Of a DNA stretch of 64,000 nucleotides, positions 43,613-52,981 are shown one piece after another. Position 1 is the first letter of the stretch. The number at the start of each line of letters is the position of its first letter. Source of the DNA: Mesorhizobium sp. AR02 (lineage in GTDB: Bacteria; Pseudomonadota; Alphaproteobacteria; Rhizobiales; Rhizobiaceae); NCBI RefSeq assembly GCF_024746835.1, contig NZ_CP080531.1, positions 682,001 through 746,000 of the forward strand, written 5' to 3'. Under the pieces are notes generated by a model. That model was not told the DNA's origin. It saw nothing but the letters and a program-made list of their open reading frames with translations, and made no database searches. A program made the translations under genes and the position numbers.

Positions 43613-45070
43613 TCACGACCAGGGCAGCGAAAATGTCTTCACATTGGTGTAGCTCTTCATCGCCTCGATGACGCCTTCCTTGTAGCCATTGCCGGAATCC
43701 TTGATGCCGCCGAAGGGCGACATCTCGATGCGGTAGCCCGGCACTTCCCAGATGTTGACCGTGCCCACCTGCAGGCCGGCGATGTATTTCTGCATGCGGG
43801 GAAACGAGTTGGTGCAGACGCCAGACGACAGGCCGAAAGCGGTGGAGTTGGACAGTGCGATCAGCGCCTCGTCATCATCCGGCGCGCGTACGATCGGGAT
43901 GATCGGCCCGAAGGTTTCTTCCATCACCAGTTCGGAGGTGTGCGGCACGCGATCGACGACGATCGGCGGCAGCAGCGCGCCCTGTCGGCCCGGATTGTAG
44001 AGGATTTCGGCACCTTGCTCGGCCGCCATATGGACGCGCGCTTCGAACAGGGCGGCCGCCTTCTCGTGCACGACGGTACCGAGGTCGGTCGAGCGGTCCA
44101 TCGGATCGCCGAAGCGGATCTTCTTCGCCCGCTCCAGCACCAGCGGCACAAAGCGATCGGCGACGCTTTCCTGGACAAGGATACGCTTGACCGCGGTGCA
44201 GCGTTGGCCGGAGTTTTTCGTCGCTCCGGCCACCGCCAGGTCCGCCGCCTTTGCCAGATCCTCGTCCGACAAATCGTTGAGGATGATCAGCGGATCGTTG
44301 CCGCCGAGTTCCAGCACCTGGCGCTTGTAGCCGGCGGTGCGGGCGATCATCTTACCGACCGGCACGCCGCCGGTGAAGGTGATGAGATCGATGTTTTCGT
44401 TGGTGATCATCTCGTTGCCGATGTCGGCCGGCCAGCCGGTCACCACCGACAGCATTTCCGGCGGCAGGCCGGCTTCGTAGAGAATGTCGGCCAAAAGCAG
44501 CGCCGTCATCGGCGTCAGCTCGGTCGGCTTGACCACCACGCAATTGTTGGTGGCGATCGCCGGCGCCACCTTGTGCGAGACCATGTTGAGCGGATGGTTG
44601 AACGGGGTGATCGCCGAGATCGCCTTCAGCGGCTCGCGGGTGGTGAAGATCTTGCGTGCCTTGCCGTGCGGGGTGAGATCGCAGGAGAAGATCTGTCCGT
44701 CATCCTGGATGCACATCTGCGCCGACAGCGTGAACACGTCATAGGCGCGGCCGACTTCATAGAGCGAGTCGGTCTTGGAGATGCCGAGCTCCAGCGTGAT
44801 GAGATCGGATATTTCTTCGCGGCGCGACGCCAATGCTTCAGCGGTACGGAACAGGATCTGCTGGCGCTCGTAGCGGGTCAGTTTCGATTTGTAGCCGGCG
44901 GCGATCTCGAAAGCCTGACGGGCATGCTCGGCGCGACCGGCCGGCACGGTGCCGATAACAGTGTCGTTCCAGGGGTAGCGCACCTCGACGACACCGTCGG
45001 CATCGACCTTCTTGCCGGCGATACGCATCGGCTCGTGGCGAACTTTGATGGAGGGGTCGAGTTGGGTCAT
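43613..45070 (-). CDS. phnY: Phosphonoacetaldehyde dehydrogenase
   Basis: A 485-residue aldehyde dehydrogenase. The catalytic Cys is in [12 protein letters not shown], the general-base Glu in [11 protein letters not shown], and the NAD-binding region includes [20 protein letters not shown]. It oxidises phosphonoacetaldehyde to phosphonoacetate in the route from PhnW or PbfA to PhnA. The start has an AGGAA site. The 265-base gap upstream toward phnA is filled mainly by a palindromic repeat. Context separates it from other ALDH families such as glyceraldehyde-3-phosphate dehydrogenase (GapN), to which it is related. Confidence 0.9.
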   Translation of the reverse strand: MTQLDPSIKVRHEPMRIAGKKVDADGVVEVRYPWNDTVIGTVPAGRAEHARQAFEIAAGYKSKLTRYERQQILFRTAEALASRREEISDLITLELGISKTDSLYEVGRAYDVFTLSAQMCIQDDGQIFSCDLTPHGKARKIFTTREPLKAISAITPFNHPLNMVSHKVAPAIATNNCVVVKPTELTPMTALLLADILYEAGLPPEMLSVVTGWPADIGNEMITNENIDLITFTGGVPVGKMIARTAGYKRQVLELGGNDPLIILNDLSDEDLAKAADLAVAGATKNSGQRCTAVKRILVQESVADRFVPLVLERAKKIRFGDPMDRSTDLGTVVHEKAAALFEARVHMAAEQGAEILYNPGRQGALLPPIVVDRVPHTSELVMEETFGPIIPIVRAPDDDEALIALSNSTAFGLSSGVCTNSFPRMQKYIAGLQVGTVNIWEVPGYRIEMSPFGGIKDSGNGYKEGVIEAMKSYTNVKTFSLPWS

Positions 45071-45143
45071 GTGATGTTCCTGGATGCTCAGTGAGCAACA
45101 TTGATCTTTTGTCGGCTAGGCCATCGCGTCTCGGCAATGGCTT

Positions 45144-45282
45144 CCCCCACTCCGTCGCCGCTTCGCGGCGCCACCTCTCCCCCCTCCGGAGGGAGAGGAA
45201 GGGAGCCGAGGCTGGCGAGATCAGCGCCCTTCCTCTCCCCCGTCGATCGGGGGAGAGGTGGCCCGAAGGGCCGGAGTGGGGG
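45144..45282. repeat. Palindromic multi-hairpin repeat element
   Basis: Outer arms CCCCCACTCCG (45144-45154) and CGGAGTGGGGG (45272-45282) flank inner hairpins GCCGC-TTC-GCGGC, CCTCTCCC/GGGAGAGG, CCTCTCCCCC/GGGGGAGAGG (10 bp) and GGCCC-GAA-GGGCC. It is a REP/RPE-like element of the kind scattered in rhizobial intergenic regions. It sits between phnA and phnY inside the operon. Confidence 0.75.
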
Positions 45283-45335
45283 TCGACCAGCGCAATCATG
45301 GATGGCGACACACCCTCCCGGCGCCCATTCACCCG

Positions 45336-46592
45336 TCACGCCTGCGCGGCCGCCATCGTCGCGTAGAAGAAGGCGTCGAAATTGCGTAGCGTCGGCTCGT
45401 TCGGCAGGTCAGGCAGCACGCGGTTGACGATGAACGGCACTTCCTGCTCGGTCAGGCCGCCATGCGAGCGCAGCGGCTCGTTGAGCGCCGCCAGATCGTG
45501 CCGATGCTCGCTGGTGCCGATCGTCTTGTTCTCGGTCGAGATCAGCACGATGTCGCCGATTCTATCGGCGGGCAGTTCGAAGCGCTCGCAAGCGGTCGGG
45601 CTGTCGACGACCAACATGATGCCGTCGGTCTTGGCCAGCCGCGCCATGATGCCGGCTTGGTCGGCGCCATCAGGCAGATAGGCGGTGGCAAACGAGCCAA
45701 GCGCACCATGATGCACGACATAGGGATCGGTGATCGGCAAGATGACACGGGCCGCGTCCTTGCCGAGCCATTCGTCGAGCAAGTCCTGGACATAGACGAC
45801 GTCGGGCGAGCCATCAGCCTTGTGCTTGGGCTTCATGCCATGGTCGGCGGTGACGACGATGGCCGCGCCCAGCGCATCGAGTTCGGTCAGGTACTTGTCG
45901 AACATTTCATAGAAGGCGTTGGCCTGGGGCACGCCCGGTGCGTATTTGTGCTGCACATAGTCCGTCGTCGTCAGGTACATGATGTCGGGGCGGAATTCCC
46001 TGAGCAGCTGGACACCTGCGGCAAAGACGAATTCCGACAGTTCGGCCGAATAGACCTCCGGCACCGGCAGCCCAAAGTGCTTCGAGGCATTGTCGATGCC
46101 GTGTTCAGCCTTGGTGGTGGTGTCGGACTTCTCCGCCGAGAAGCACAGCGCGCGGCCTTCGTCGAACGCCAGCCCCTTGCCGAGCAACGCACGCAATTTG
46201 TCCTTGGCGGTCACCACGGCCACTTTTGCGCCGGCATCGTAGAAGGCCTGAAAAATCGTCGGCGCGCGCAGGAAGCGCGGGTCGTTCATCATCACTTCCT
46301 TGCCGGTCTCGCGCTCGTAGAGATAGTTGCCGCAGATGCCGTGCACGGAAGGCGGACGCCCGGTGGCGATCGACAGATTGTTGGGGTTGGTGAAGCTCGG
46401 AATGACCGAGTGCGCAAAACGCACCGTGCCCTTCTGCTTGATCCTGACCAAAGCCGGCATCAGCCCAGCCTTGATCGCCTCATCGAGATAGGCCGGCTCG
46501 CAGCCGTCAAGGCAGATGGCGATCGCCGGCACGCGCGGCCAGGCGTAGGTGCGGCCGTTGACGGCGACATTGATGGGAGACATCTGGTTCAT
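45336..46592 (-). CDS. phnA: Phosphonoacetate hydrolase
   Basis: A 418-residue alkaline-phosphatase-superfamily hydrolase. The metal ligand D29 (ICLDGCEP), the nucleophile T68 (PSFTNPNN), a middle TTTDYVQHK Asp/His pair and VVTADHGMKPK (Asp-His) form the two-zinc site seen in the S. meliloti enzyme. It splits phosphonoacetate to acetate and phosphate, the last step of the PhnW-PhnY-PhnA route. The start has GAGGA upstream. It is the second gene of the cluster, after phnW. Confidence 0.92.
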   Translation of the reverse strand: MNQMSPINVAVNGRTYAWPRVPAIAICLDGCEPAYLDEAIKAGLMPALVRIKQKGTVRFAHSVIPSFTNPNNLSIATGRPPSVHGICGNYLYERETGKEVMMNDPRFLRAPTIFQAFYDAGAKVAVVTAKDKLRALLGKGLAFDEGRALCFSAEKSDTTTKAEHGIDNASKHFGLPVPEVYSAELSEFVFAAGVQLLREFRPDIMYLTTTDYVQHKYAPGVPQANAFYEMFDKYLTELDALGAAIVVTADHGMKPKHKADGSPDVVYVQDLLDEWLGKDAARVILPITDPYVVHHGALGSFATAYLPDGADQAGIMARLAKTDGIMLVVDSPTACERFELPADRIGDIVLISTENKTIGTSEHRHDLAALNEPLRSHGGLTEQEVPFIVNRVLPDLPNEPTLRNFDAFFYATMAAAQA

Positions 46593-46616
46593 CTGATATC
46601 CTCGAGATCGGCCGCT

Positions 46617-47816
46617 TCAGGCGGCGAGTTTGGCACGCTCGGCGAGTGCGGCTGCGGGTGGAGCGGCGGTGTCGACGCCCATTTCATGAAGCGAGAAAGC
46701 CGCCGCCTCGACGACGCGGCGCATGACATGTTCATCCATCTGGCCGATGCAGCCGACACGGAAGGAGTCCACGGCGGTCAGCTTGCCGGGATAGATGATG
46801 AAGCCCTTGTCCTTCATCAGCTCGTAGAAGCGGTCGAAGGCGAAGTTGGCGTGGGCCGGGTTGAAGAAGGTGACGATGATCGGCGACAGCCAGCGATCCC
46901 CAAGCAAGGTCTCGAAGCCGAGGTCGCGCATGCCAGCCACCATCACGTCGCGGTTCCTGGTGTAGCGGGCGCCGCGGCCGGCGACACCGCCTTCGGCCTC
47001 ATGCTGGCGCAACGCTTCAAGGAAGGCAGCAACGACATGTGTCGGCGGCGTGTAGCGCCACTGACCGGTCTTGTTCATGTGCGCCCATTGCGCATGGACA
47101 TCGAGCGACAGCGAATGGCTGCGGCCCTTGGCGGCCTCCAACTCGCTCTTGCGGGCGATGATGAAGCCGAAGCCCGGCACACCTTCGATGCATTTGTTGG
47201 CGGACGAGACCATCGCCTCATAGCGGATCTCGTTGACATCAAGCGCGACGGCGCCGAAGGCGCTCATGGAATCGACGAGCAGCTTGCGGCCCTTGGCATG
47301 GGCGGCCTCGGCGATCTCGGCAAGCGGATTGAGAATGCCGGAGCTGGTCTCGCAATGGATGGCGATGACATGGGTGATGGCGGGGTCGGCCTCGAGAGCA
47401 GCCGCCACCTCGTCGCCGCGTGGCGGCAGGTAATCGCCCTTGTCGATCAGCGTATAGGCGCGGCCGAGATACTGCATGGTCTGTGCGGCGCGCAGGCCGT
47501 AGGCGCCGTTGGCCAGGACCAGCACCTTGCCATCCCTGGGCACGAACGAACCCAGCATCGCCTCGACGCAAAAGGAGCCGCTGCCTTGCATCGGCACGCA
47601 GTCGAATTCGCCGCGTGTATCACCGGTCAGCGCCAGCAAGCGGCGGCGCATATCGGCGGTCATGCCGCGGAAGTCGCCATCCCAGGATCCCCAGTCGCGC
47701 AACATGGCCTGCTTGACCGAATAGGCCGTGGTCAGTGGTCCCGGCGTCAGCAGATAGGGCTCGCCCAGCGCCGGACTGGCCAGCGGCTCCGCGGCAAATT
47801 TCGTCTCGGCGAGCAT
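46617..47816 (-). CDS. phnW: 2-aminoethylphosphonate-pyruvate transaminase
   Basis: A 399-residue class V aminotransferase. The N-terminus has LLTPGPLTTAYSVKQAMLRD (typical PhnW opening), the PLP-Asp region is KLLVDSMSAFGAV and the Schiff-base Lys is in VSSANKCIEGVPG. It converts AEP and pyruvate to phosphonoacetaldehyde and alanine. GGAGGA precedes the start. It is the first gene of the minus-strand phosphonate operon and divergent from the LysR gene. Confidence 0.93.
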   Translation of the reverse strand: MLAETKFAAEPLASPALGEPYLLTPGPLTTAYSVKQAMLRDWGSWDGDFRGMTADMRRRLLALTGDTRGEFDCVPMQGSGSFCVEAMLGSFVPRDGKVLVLANGAYGLRAAQTMQYLGRAYTLIDKGDYLPPRGDEVAAALEADPAITHVIAIHCETSSGILNPLAEIAEAAHAKGRKLLVDSMSAFGAVALDVNEIRYEAMVSSANKCIEGVPGFGFIIARKSELEAAKGRSHSLSLDVHAQWAHMNKTGQWRYTPPTHVVAAFLEALRQHEAEGGVAGRGARYTRNRDVMVAGMRDLGFETLLGDRWLSPIIVTFFNPAHANFAFDRFYELMKDKGFIIYPGKLTAVDSFRVGCIGQMDEHVMRRVVEAAAFSLHEMGVDTAAPPAAALAERAKLAA

Positions 47817-47878
47817 GGTGTCCTCCGACAGATCGCTGCTTTTTGATATGGCCTTAGTCTCGGCCCGAATGACATATT

Positions 47879-47898
47879 TGTAAAATCGTTATTTTGTA
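47879..47898. promoter_or_regulatory. LysR-like dyad between phnW and its divergent regulator
   Basis: A 20-base dyad, T-N2-AAAAT-N4-ATTTT-N2-A, 63 bases upstream of phnW. It contains GTAAAATC, also found upstream of phnS. The position and AT-rich form suit a LysR activator site. The 269-base divergent region otherwise shows only AT-rich stretches and no further structure I can name. Confidence 0.45.
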
Positions 47899-48085
47899 TC
47901 GAAGTATCGATTTAGGCGATGGTAGAGTGAGCCACGCAATACAAATTGCATCCCGGTCATGACACGGTCGTGAAGCCGAATAAGTTCGCTTTTAAGCATA
48001 AGCTAAATCGTTCGTTTCTGCCTTTTGGAAATCTGGCCTTATGATAGGCTGCCTCACGATTTCGGCGTCTCGAAGGTGAAAAAGA

Positions 48086-48955
48086 ATGCGCTACGTTCAG
48101 CTGCGGGCCTTTCATCAGGTGGCCATCTCAGGCGGTTTTTCGCGGGCGGCGGAAGCACTGTTCCTGACCCAGCCGGCGATATCGGACCAGGTGCGCAAGC
48201 TCGAAGAAGAGTATGATGTGCTGCTGTTCAACCGCAACAAGAAGCAGGTCACACTGACCCATTCAGGCCAGAAGCTGCTCGAAATAACCCACCGCATGTT
48301 CGATACCGAGCAGCAGGCGCTTGAGCTTTTGACGGAGTCGCGCGCACTGCGTTCCGGCACGCTGCGCATCGTCGCCGATGCCGCGCACCATCTGCTGCAC
48401 ATCCTCGGCAGCTTCCGGGCTCGCTACCCCGGCGTGCAGGTGTCGGTGCGCGCCGGCAACACCGAGACAGTGATCAGCAGCCTCTACAGCTACGATGCCG
48501 ATATCGGCGTGCTGGGCGAGGTGCCGACCGGGCGCGACTTCGAAGTGCTGAAACTGAACTCGACGCCGATCATCGCCTTTGCCTCCATCGATCATCCGCT
48601 GTCAGGCAAGAAATCGCTGACGCTCAAGCAGCTCGCGCAGGAATCGCTTGTCATGCGTGAGCGCGGATCGAAGACGCGCCAGAAGCTCGAAGACCTCGCG
48701 GCGGCGTCGAAGATCGAACTCAGACCGGTGATCGAGGCCGAAGGCCGTGAGGCGGTCCGCGAGATCGTCGCCTCGGGCGCCGGAATCGGCTTCGTCTCGG
48801 CAGCCGAGTTCGGCCAGGATTCGCGGCTGGTGCCGATCACCATCGACGCCCCCGAGACCCTGATGGACGAAGCGCTGATCTGCCTGCGCGAACGCAGCGG
48901 CGGCAAGCTGGTGCGCGCCTTTCTCGACATGGCAAGGTCGATGTCGGCCGATTAG
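48086..48955 (+). CDS. LysR family regulator of the phosphonate cluster
   Basis: A 289-residue LysR protein with N-terminal HTH (RYVQLRAFHQVAISGGFSRA, then LTQPAISDQVRKLEEEYDV) and a substrate domain from about residue 85. It is divergent from phnW, a typical position for an AEP-responsive activator. The likely sites are the GTAAAATC dyads near phnW and phnS. The stop codon overlaps the convergent FAD enzyme's stop by three bases. Confidence 0.9.
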   Translation: MRYVQLRAFHQVAISGGFSRAAEALFLTQPAISDQVRKLEEEYDVLLFNRNKKQVTLTHSGQKLLEITHRMFDTEQQALELLTESRALRSGTLRIVADAAHHLLHILGSFRARYPGVQVSVRAGNTETVISSLYSYDADIGVLGEVPTGRDFEVLKLNSTPIIAFASIDHPLSGKKSLTLKQLAQESLVMRERGSKTRQKLEDLAAASKIELRPVIEAEGREAVREIVASGAGIGFVSAAEFGQDSRLVPITIDAPETLMDEALICLRERSGGKLVRAFLDMARSMSAD

Positions 48956-51429
48956 GCGGCGATCCTGATCTCCGGCACATCCGCCTTCACCCGCTCCGAC
49001 TTCGGATCGTAGGGACTGCGCAGGTGCGCTGTCGCGGCATGGCGCACGCCGGCAAGGTCGATCTCGAAACGGCCACCGGTAAGGAAAGCGCCATCGACGC
49101 CGGCTTCATGCTCGATCAGTCCGAGCGCCACCGAGCGGCCAAGCGTGTGGCCATAGGCAGCGGAACGGACTTCGCCAACCGGTTTGCCGTCGCGCAGGAT
49201 CAACTCGCCACCCCACAGCATTGGCTCGGCATCGTCGAGGGTGAACAGCACGACGCGCCTGGCCGGCGCCGCCGAAGTCTTTGCCTCGAGCAGCGCATCA
49301 CGGCCGATGAAGCCGCCCGGTTTGTCCATGGCAACGGCAAAACCAAGCCCGGCTTGCCAGGGGCTGATGTCGGGTGTCAGTTCGCGGCCCCAAGCGCGAA
49401 AACCCTTTTCGATGCGCAAGGCATCGAGCGCGTAGTAGCCGGCGTCTAGCAGTTCGAATTCGCGGCCGGCCTCATGCAGCGCCTCGTAGACGCCAACGGC
49501 GAATTCGGTCGGCACGATCAGTTCCCAGCCGAGTTCGCCGACATAGGTCATGCGGTTGGCGTAGGCGGTGGCGTAGCCGATATCGATCTCACGAATGGTG
49601 GAGAAGGGAAAGCCGGTATTGGAGAAATCCGCCGACGACAGTTTGCCGAGCAGATCGCGCGAGCGCGGCCCCATCAGGGCCAACACCGCATAGGACGAGG
49701 TGACGTCGGTCAGGACCGCATGGGCATCGGACGGGATGTTCTTGACGATCCAGTCGGCGTCGTGGACCGCTTGCGCGGAACCGGTGACGATGAGGAATTT
49801 TTCTGCGGCAAGCCGCATCACGGTGAGATCGCTCTCGTAGCCGCCGCGCGTATTGAGCACGCCTGTGTAGACGGACGTGCCGACCGATACATCGACATTG
49901 CCGGCGCAGATCCGGTTGAGCACGGCACAGGCATCGCGGCCCTGGACGAGGAGCTTGGCGAAGGAGGTCTGGTCGAAGATGGCGATCGCTTCACGCGTCG
50001 CCTTCATCTCGCGCCTGACGGCCTCGTGCCAGTTCTGGCAGCCGAAGGCGTAGTCGTTCTCGGCCTTCTCGCCCGGTGCCGCGAACCAGTTAGCACGCTC
50101 CCAGCCCATCTTGGAACCGAAGCAGGCGCCCTTGGCAGCCAGCCGGTCATAGAGCGGTGAACGGCGGAAGGGCCGTGCCGTATCCAGTTCGCGGTTCGGC
50201 CACGGCATGGCGTAGTGCAGGCCGAGCGTCTCTTTCACGCGGTCATGCAGCCAGCGCGGATTGTTGTTGAACGAGGCGAAGCGCCTGATGTCTACCGGCC
50301 ACAGATCCATGGTCGGCGCGCTGTTGACGATCCATTCGGCCAGCGCCCTGCCCGCGCCGCCGGCACTGGCGATGCCCATCGAGTTGAAGCCGGCGCCGAC
50401 GTAGAAATTCTTCAGCTCCGGCGCCTCGCCGAGGATGAAATTGTTGTCCGGTGTGAAGCTCTCAGGGCCGTTGTAGAATTTCTTGACCTCAGCCTGCGCC
50501 AATTGCGGCACGCGGACCAACGCGTTTTCCATCAGGATCTCGAACTGGTCCCAGTCGTCCGGCAGCAGTGCGAACTCGAAATTTTCGGGAATGCCGTTCA
50601 TGCCCCATGGCTTGGCATGCGGTTCGAAGCCACCCATCACCAGGCCGCCGACCTCTTCCTTGAAGTAGATGAAGCCGTCGGGGTCGCGCATGACGGGCAA
50701 ATCCGGATGCACGCCTTCGATCCTGCCGGTGACGATGTACATATGCTCGGCCGAATGCAGCGGCACCGAGACGCCGCACATCAGGCCAACCTTGCGCGCC
50801 CATTGGCCAGCGCAATTGACGACAATCTCGGCGGCGATGTTTCCACGATCCGTCTCGACACCGCAGGCGACGCCATTCTTGATGCAGATCCCGGTGACCT
50901 TGACCCGCTCGAATATCTTCGCGCCGCGGTTGCGCGCACCCTTGGCCAGCGATTGCGTCAGATCCGTGGGGTTGGCCTTGCCGTCTCCGGGCAACCAGAC
51001 AGCCCCAACCAGATCGTCCGTCGCCATCACCGGCCATAGGTCGCCGGCTTCCTTCGCCGAAATCACGTCGATCTCGACCCCTTGAGCGCGCGCCGACGCG
51101 GCCGTGCGCTTCAGCACGGTCATGCGGTCAGCGGTGCGCGCCACCGACAGCGAGCCGCAATTCTTCCAGCCGGTGGCGAGCCCCGTCTCGGCCTCCAACT
51201 CACTGTAGAGCTGCGTCGAATATCGGATCAGGCTGGTCATGTTGGAATGGCTGCGCAGCTGCCCGACAAGGCCGGCGGCATGCCAGGTGGTGCCGCCGCT
51301 GAGTTGGCCTTGCTCAAGCAAAACGACATCGGTCCAGCCGAGCTTGGTCAGGTGATAGGCAACCGAACAGCCAATGATGCCGCCGCCAACGATAACGACG
51401 CGCGCTTGAGTGGGGAATTGGTTTGCCAT
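48952..51429 (-). CDS. Dimethylglycine/sarcosine dehydrogenase-like FAD and folate enzyme
   Basis: An 825-residue protein. The N-terminal DAO-type FAD domain starts VVIVGGGIIGCSVAYHLTKL, and TTWHAAGLVGQL carries the His that binds FAD covalently in dimethylglycine and sarcosine dehydrogenases. The C-terminal third is a GcvT-like folate domain (ILNTRGGYESDLTVMRLAAE-like block, then YVGELGWELIVP and LRIEKGFRAWGRELTPD). It should oxidise an N-methyl group and pass formaldehyde to tetrahydrofolate. The start is the ATG before ANQFPTQ. The DeoR gene lies 76 bases upstream. Substrate could be dimethylglycine, sarcosine or another N-methyl amine. Confidence 0.9.
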   Translation of the reverse strand: MANQFPTQARVVIVGGGIIGCSVAYHLTKLGWTDVVLLEQGQLSGGTTWHAAGLVGQLRSHSNMTSLIRYSTQLYSELEAETGLATGWKNCGSLSVARTADRMTVLKRTAASARAQGVEIDVISAKEAGDLWPVMATDDLVGAVWLPGDGKANPTDLTQSLAKGARNRGAKIFERVKVTGICIKNGVACGVETDRGNIAAEIVVNCAGQWARKVGLMCGVSVPLHSAEHMYIVTGRIEGVHPDLPVMRDPDGFIYFKEEVGGLVMGGFEPHAKPWGMNGIPENFEFALLPDDWDQFEILMENALVRVPQLAQAEVKKFYNGPESFTPDNNFILGEAPELKNFYVGAGFNSMGIASAGGAGRALAEWIVNSAPTMDLWPVDIRRFASFNNNPRWLHDRVKETLGLHYAMPWPNRELDTARPFRRSPLYDRLAAKGACFGSKMGWERANWFAAPGEKAENDYAFGCQNWHEAVRREMKATREAIAIFDQTSFAKLLVQGRDACAVLNRICAGNVDVSVGTSVYTGVLNTRGGYESDLTVMRLAAEKFLIVTGSAQAVHDADWIVKNIPSDAHAVLTDVTSSYAVLALMGPRSRDLLGKLSSADFSNTGFPFSTIREIDIGYATAYANRMTYVGELGWELIVPTEFAVGVYEALHEAGREFELLDAGYYALDALRIEKGFRAWGRELTPDISPWQAGLGFAVAMDKPGGFIGRDALLEAKTSAAPARRVVLFTLDDAEPMLWGGELILRDGKPVGEVRSAAYGHTLGRSVALGLIEHEAGVDGAFLTGGRFEIDLAGVRHAATAHLRSPYDPKSERVKADVPEIRIAA

Positions 51430-51505
51430 GAGCGTTCCGCCATTTGAAGGGATAGCGAACACTAACACAGCAAAACCAAATATCAACTCAAAAAGTCACA
51501 AAACA

Positions 51506-52300
51506 TCACATCAAAGTCGCAACGATGAGCTCAGGCCCTTTTTGCAAAAGCGCCTCGACAAGGGTTGGTTCGGGGTTGGCATCGACGATCACGCCGGCAG
51601 CGCGGTCGAAATTCGGAATCCGGAGCGGTGTCAGCTTGCCGAACTTGCTGCTGTCGATCACGAAATAGGCCTTGCCGGCGAGCGCGATCATGCGGCCGCG
51701 CTGCTCGGCCCCGGCGCGGGTGAAGTCGGTCACCTCGCCGTCCGGCGACAGGGCACCGCCGCCGAGAAAGGCGATGTCGACGCGAAAGCGGGCCATGGCA
51801 TCGAGCGTGTCGACGCCGGAAGCCGCCTCCTCACCCGGATCGATTTCGCCGCCCAGCATATGCACGCGCATGCCAGGGATATGGCAAAGATGCAGCGCAA
51901 TCTTCAGGCTGGCGGTGCAGATGGTGAGATCGCGCAGTCCGGCCATGGCCTGCGCGACGGCCAAGGTGGTGGTGCCGGAATCGAGGAAGACCACCATCCC
52001 ATCCCTGACCAGGCCGGCGGCCGCTTTGCCAATCGCCGCCTTGCCACCGGCATTTTCCTGGCTGCGCAGGCTCATCGCCGGTTCGCTCGGTTCGAAGCGA
52101 GCGGCCCCGCCATGTACGATGCCGAGCCTGCCCTGGTCCGAAAGCAACTTCAGGTCACGACGGATGGTTTCGCGCGAAATATCGAAGAACTCGGCCAGCT
52201 CGGCGACACTGACGGAACCCTGTGCGCTCAGCCGCCTGAAAATTTCATCGTGGCGGCGCGGGGCAAGGGCGCGCGCCGGCAGGCGGCTGACGGGAGACAT
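51506..52300 (-). CDS. DeoR/GlpR family transcriptional regulator
   Basis: A 264-residue DeoR-type regulator. The N-terminal HTH is RRHDEIFRRLSAQGSVSVAE with ISRETIRRDLKLLSDQG, and the C-terminal ISOCOT-like effector domain has FLDSGTTTLAVAQAM (phosphosugar-binding loop). I use the ATG with GAGGA upstream; an ATG seven codons earlier has no good site. It is co-directional with the FAD enzyme and probably represses it. The ligand of such regulators is usually a sugar phosphate, which is unexpected next to a methylamine-type dehydrogenase. Confidence 0.88.
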   Translation of the reverse strand: MSPVSRLPARALAPRRHDEIFRRLSAQGSVSVAELAEFFDISRETIRRDLKLLSDQGRLGIVHGGAARFEPSEPAMSLRSQENAGGKAAIGKAAAGLVRDGMVVFLDSGTTTLAVAQAMAGLRDLTICTASLKIALHLCHIPGMRVHMLGGEIDPGEEAASGVDTLDAMARFRVDIAFLGGGALSPDGEVTDFTRAGAEQRGRMIALAGKAYFVIDSSKFGKLTPLRIPNFDRAAGVIVDANPEPTLVEALLQKGPELIVATLM

Positions 52301-52397
52301 GGCGATCCTCGTGTCGAGCATTGATGTTGCAATATGTGGCAGTTAATTCGAGCAGACGCAAACTTTCGCCAAGCTTCCTGACGACCTGTGAAGGACT

Positions 52398-52979
52398 TCA
52401 ACTGGTCTGCGGCAGATCGAGGGCAGAGCGCAACCGGCCGATGCCACGCTTGTAGAGCATGGCGCCTTCGGCCGGGGCGAGCAGATCGGCATGCGGCGTG
52501 AATTCGGCGATGCGTCTGTTGAAGGCGACCGCGCCGCAACCTGGAACCAGGCAGTCGATTTTCTGCTTCGGACATTGACTGAACTTGCAGAGCCGGCCGA
52601 CATAGGCATCGCTGCCCGGTTCGATCAGAAAGACGTCCAGCTGATGATCGGCGACGCTGATCCCGGTTCCTTTCTCAAACGCCTGGCGCAGGGCAAGCGC
52701 GGCGGCGCGACGCAGTTCGCCAAGCCGTTCCTGCGAATCGAGCCAGAGTGCCAGGTCAAGATCGCTGCATTCGTGCCAGACCTCGATCCGCGCCCGCCGG
52801 AATTCGCTGAAGCGCGGCACCTCCTTCCAAAGCGGTTTCGCGACAGAGCCGATGACGGCCACCGCAACCACCTCCTGGAAGCGCGTCCAGGCATCGGTGA
52901 CGACATCCGCGGCCGAGCGAAACTGCCGCTGGCGTTCCAGCATATATCGGTCTTGTTGCTCGATCGCCGCGCGCCGCAT
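52398..52979 (-). CDS. Nucleotidyltransferase-fold protein with a four-cysteine tail
   Basis: A 193-residue protein. The nucleotidyltransferase motif is GS (44-45), then D73-x-D75 (ECSDLDLALW) and a third acidic residue D115 (HQLDVFLI), the full catalytic triad. A C-terminal C131-x4-C136-x6-C143-x4-C148 cluster could bind zinc. It starts two bases after the SWIM gene's stop. Possible roles are nucleotidylation of RNA or protein, or an antibiotic-type NTase; I do not recognise the specific family. The second and third genes of the operon give no direct clue. Confidence 0.7.
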   Translation of the reverse strand: MRRAAIEQQDRYMLERQRQFRSAADVVTDAWTRFQEVVAVAVIGSVAKPLWKEVPRFSEFRRARIEVWHECSDLDLALWLDSQERLGELRRAAALALRQAFEKGTGISVADHQLDVFLIEPGSDAYVGRLCKFSQCPKQKIDCLVPGCGAVAFNRRIAEFTPHADLLAPAEGAMLYKRGIGRLRSALDLPQTS

Positions 52980-52981
52980 CT

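Noticed and set aside
42278..45094. A 938-codon open frame on the plus strand opposite pbfA and phnY
   Set aside because: It is Arg/Gly/Asp-rich without any recognisable motif and lies fully antisense to two genes with complete catalytic sites. Long antisense frames are expected at this GC content.
45144..45282. CRISPR array
   Set aside because: The repeats are inverted hairpins, not regularly spaced direct repeats with spacers.
45462..47846. A 794-codon open frame on the plus strand opposite phnA and phnW
   Set aside because: Low-complexity composition, no motif, and fully antisense to two well-supported enzymes.
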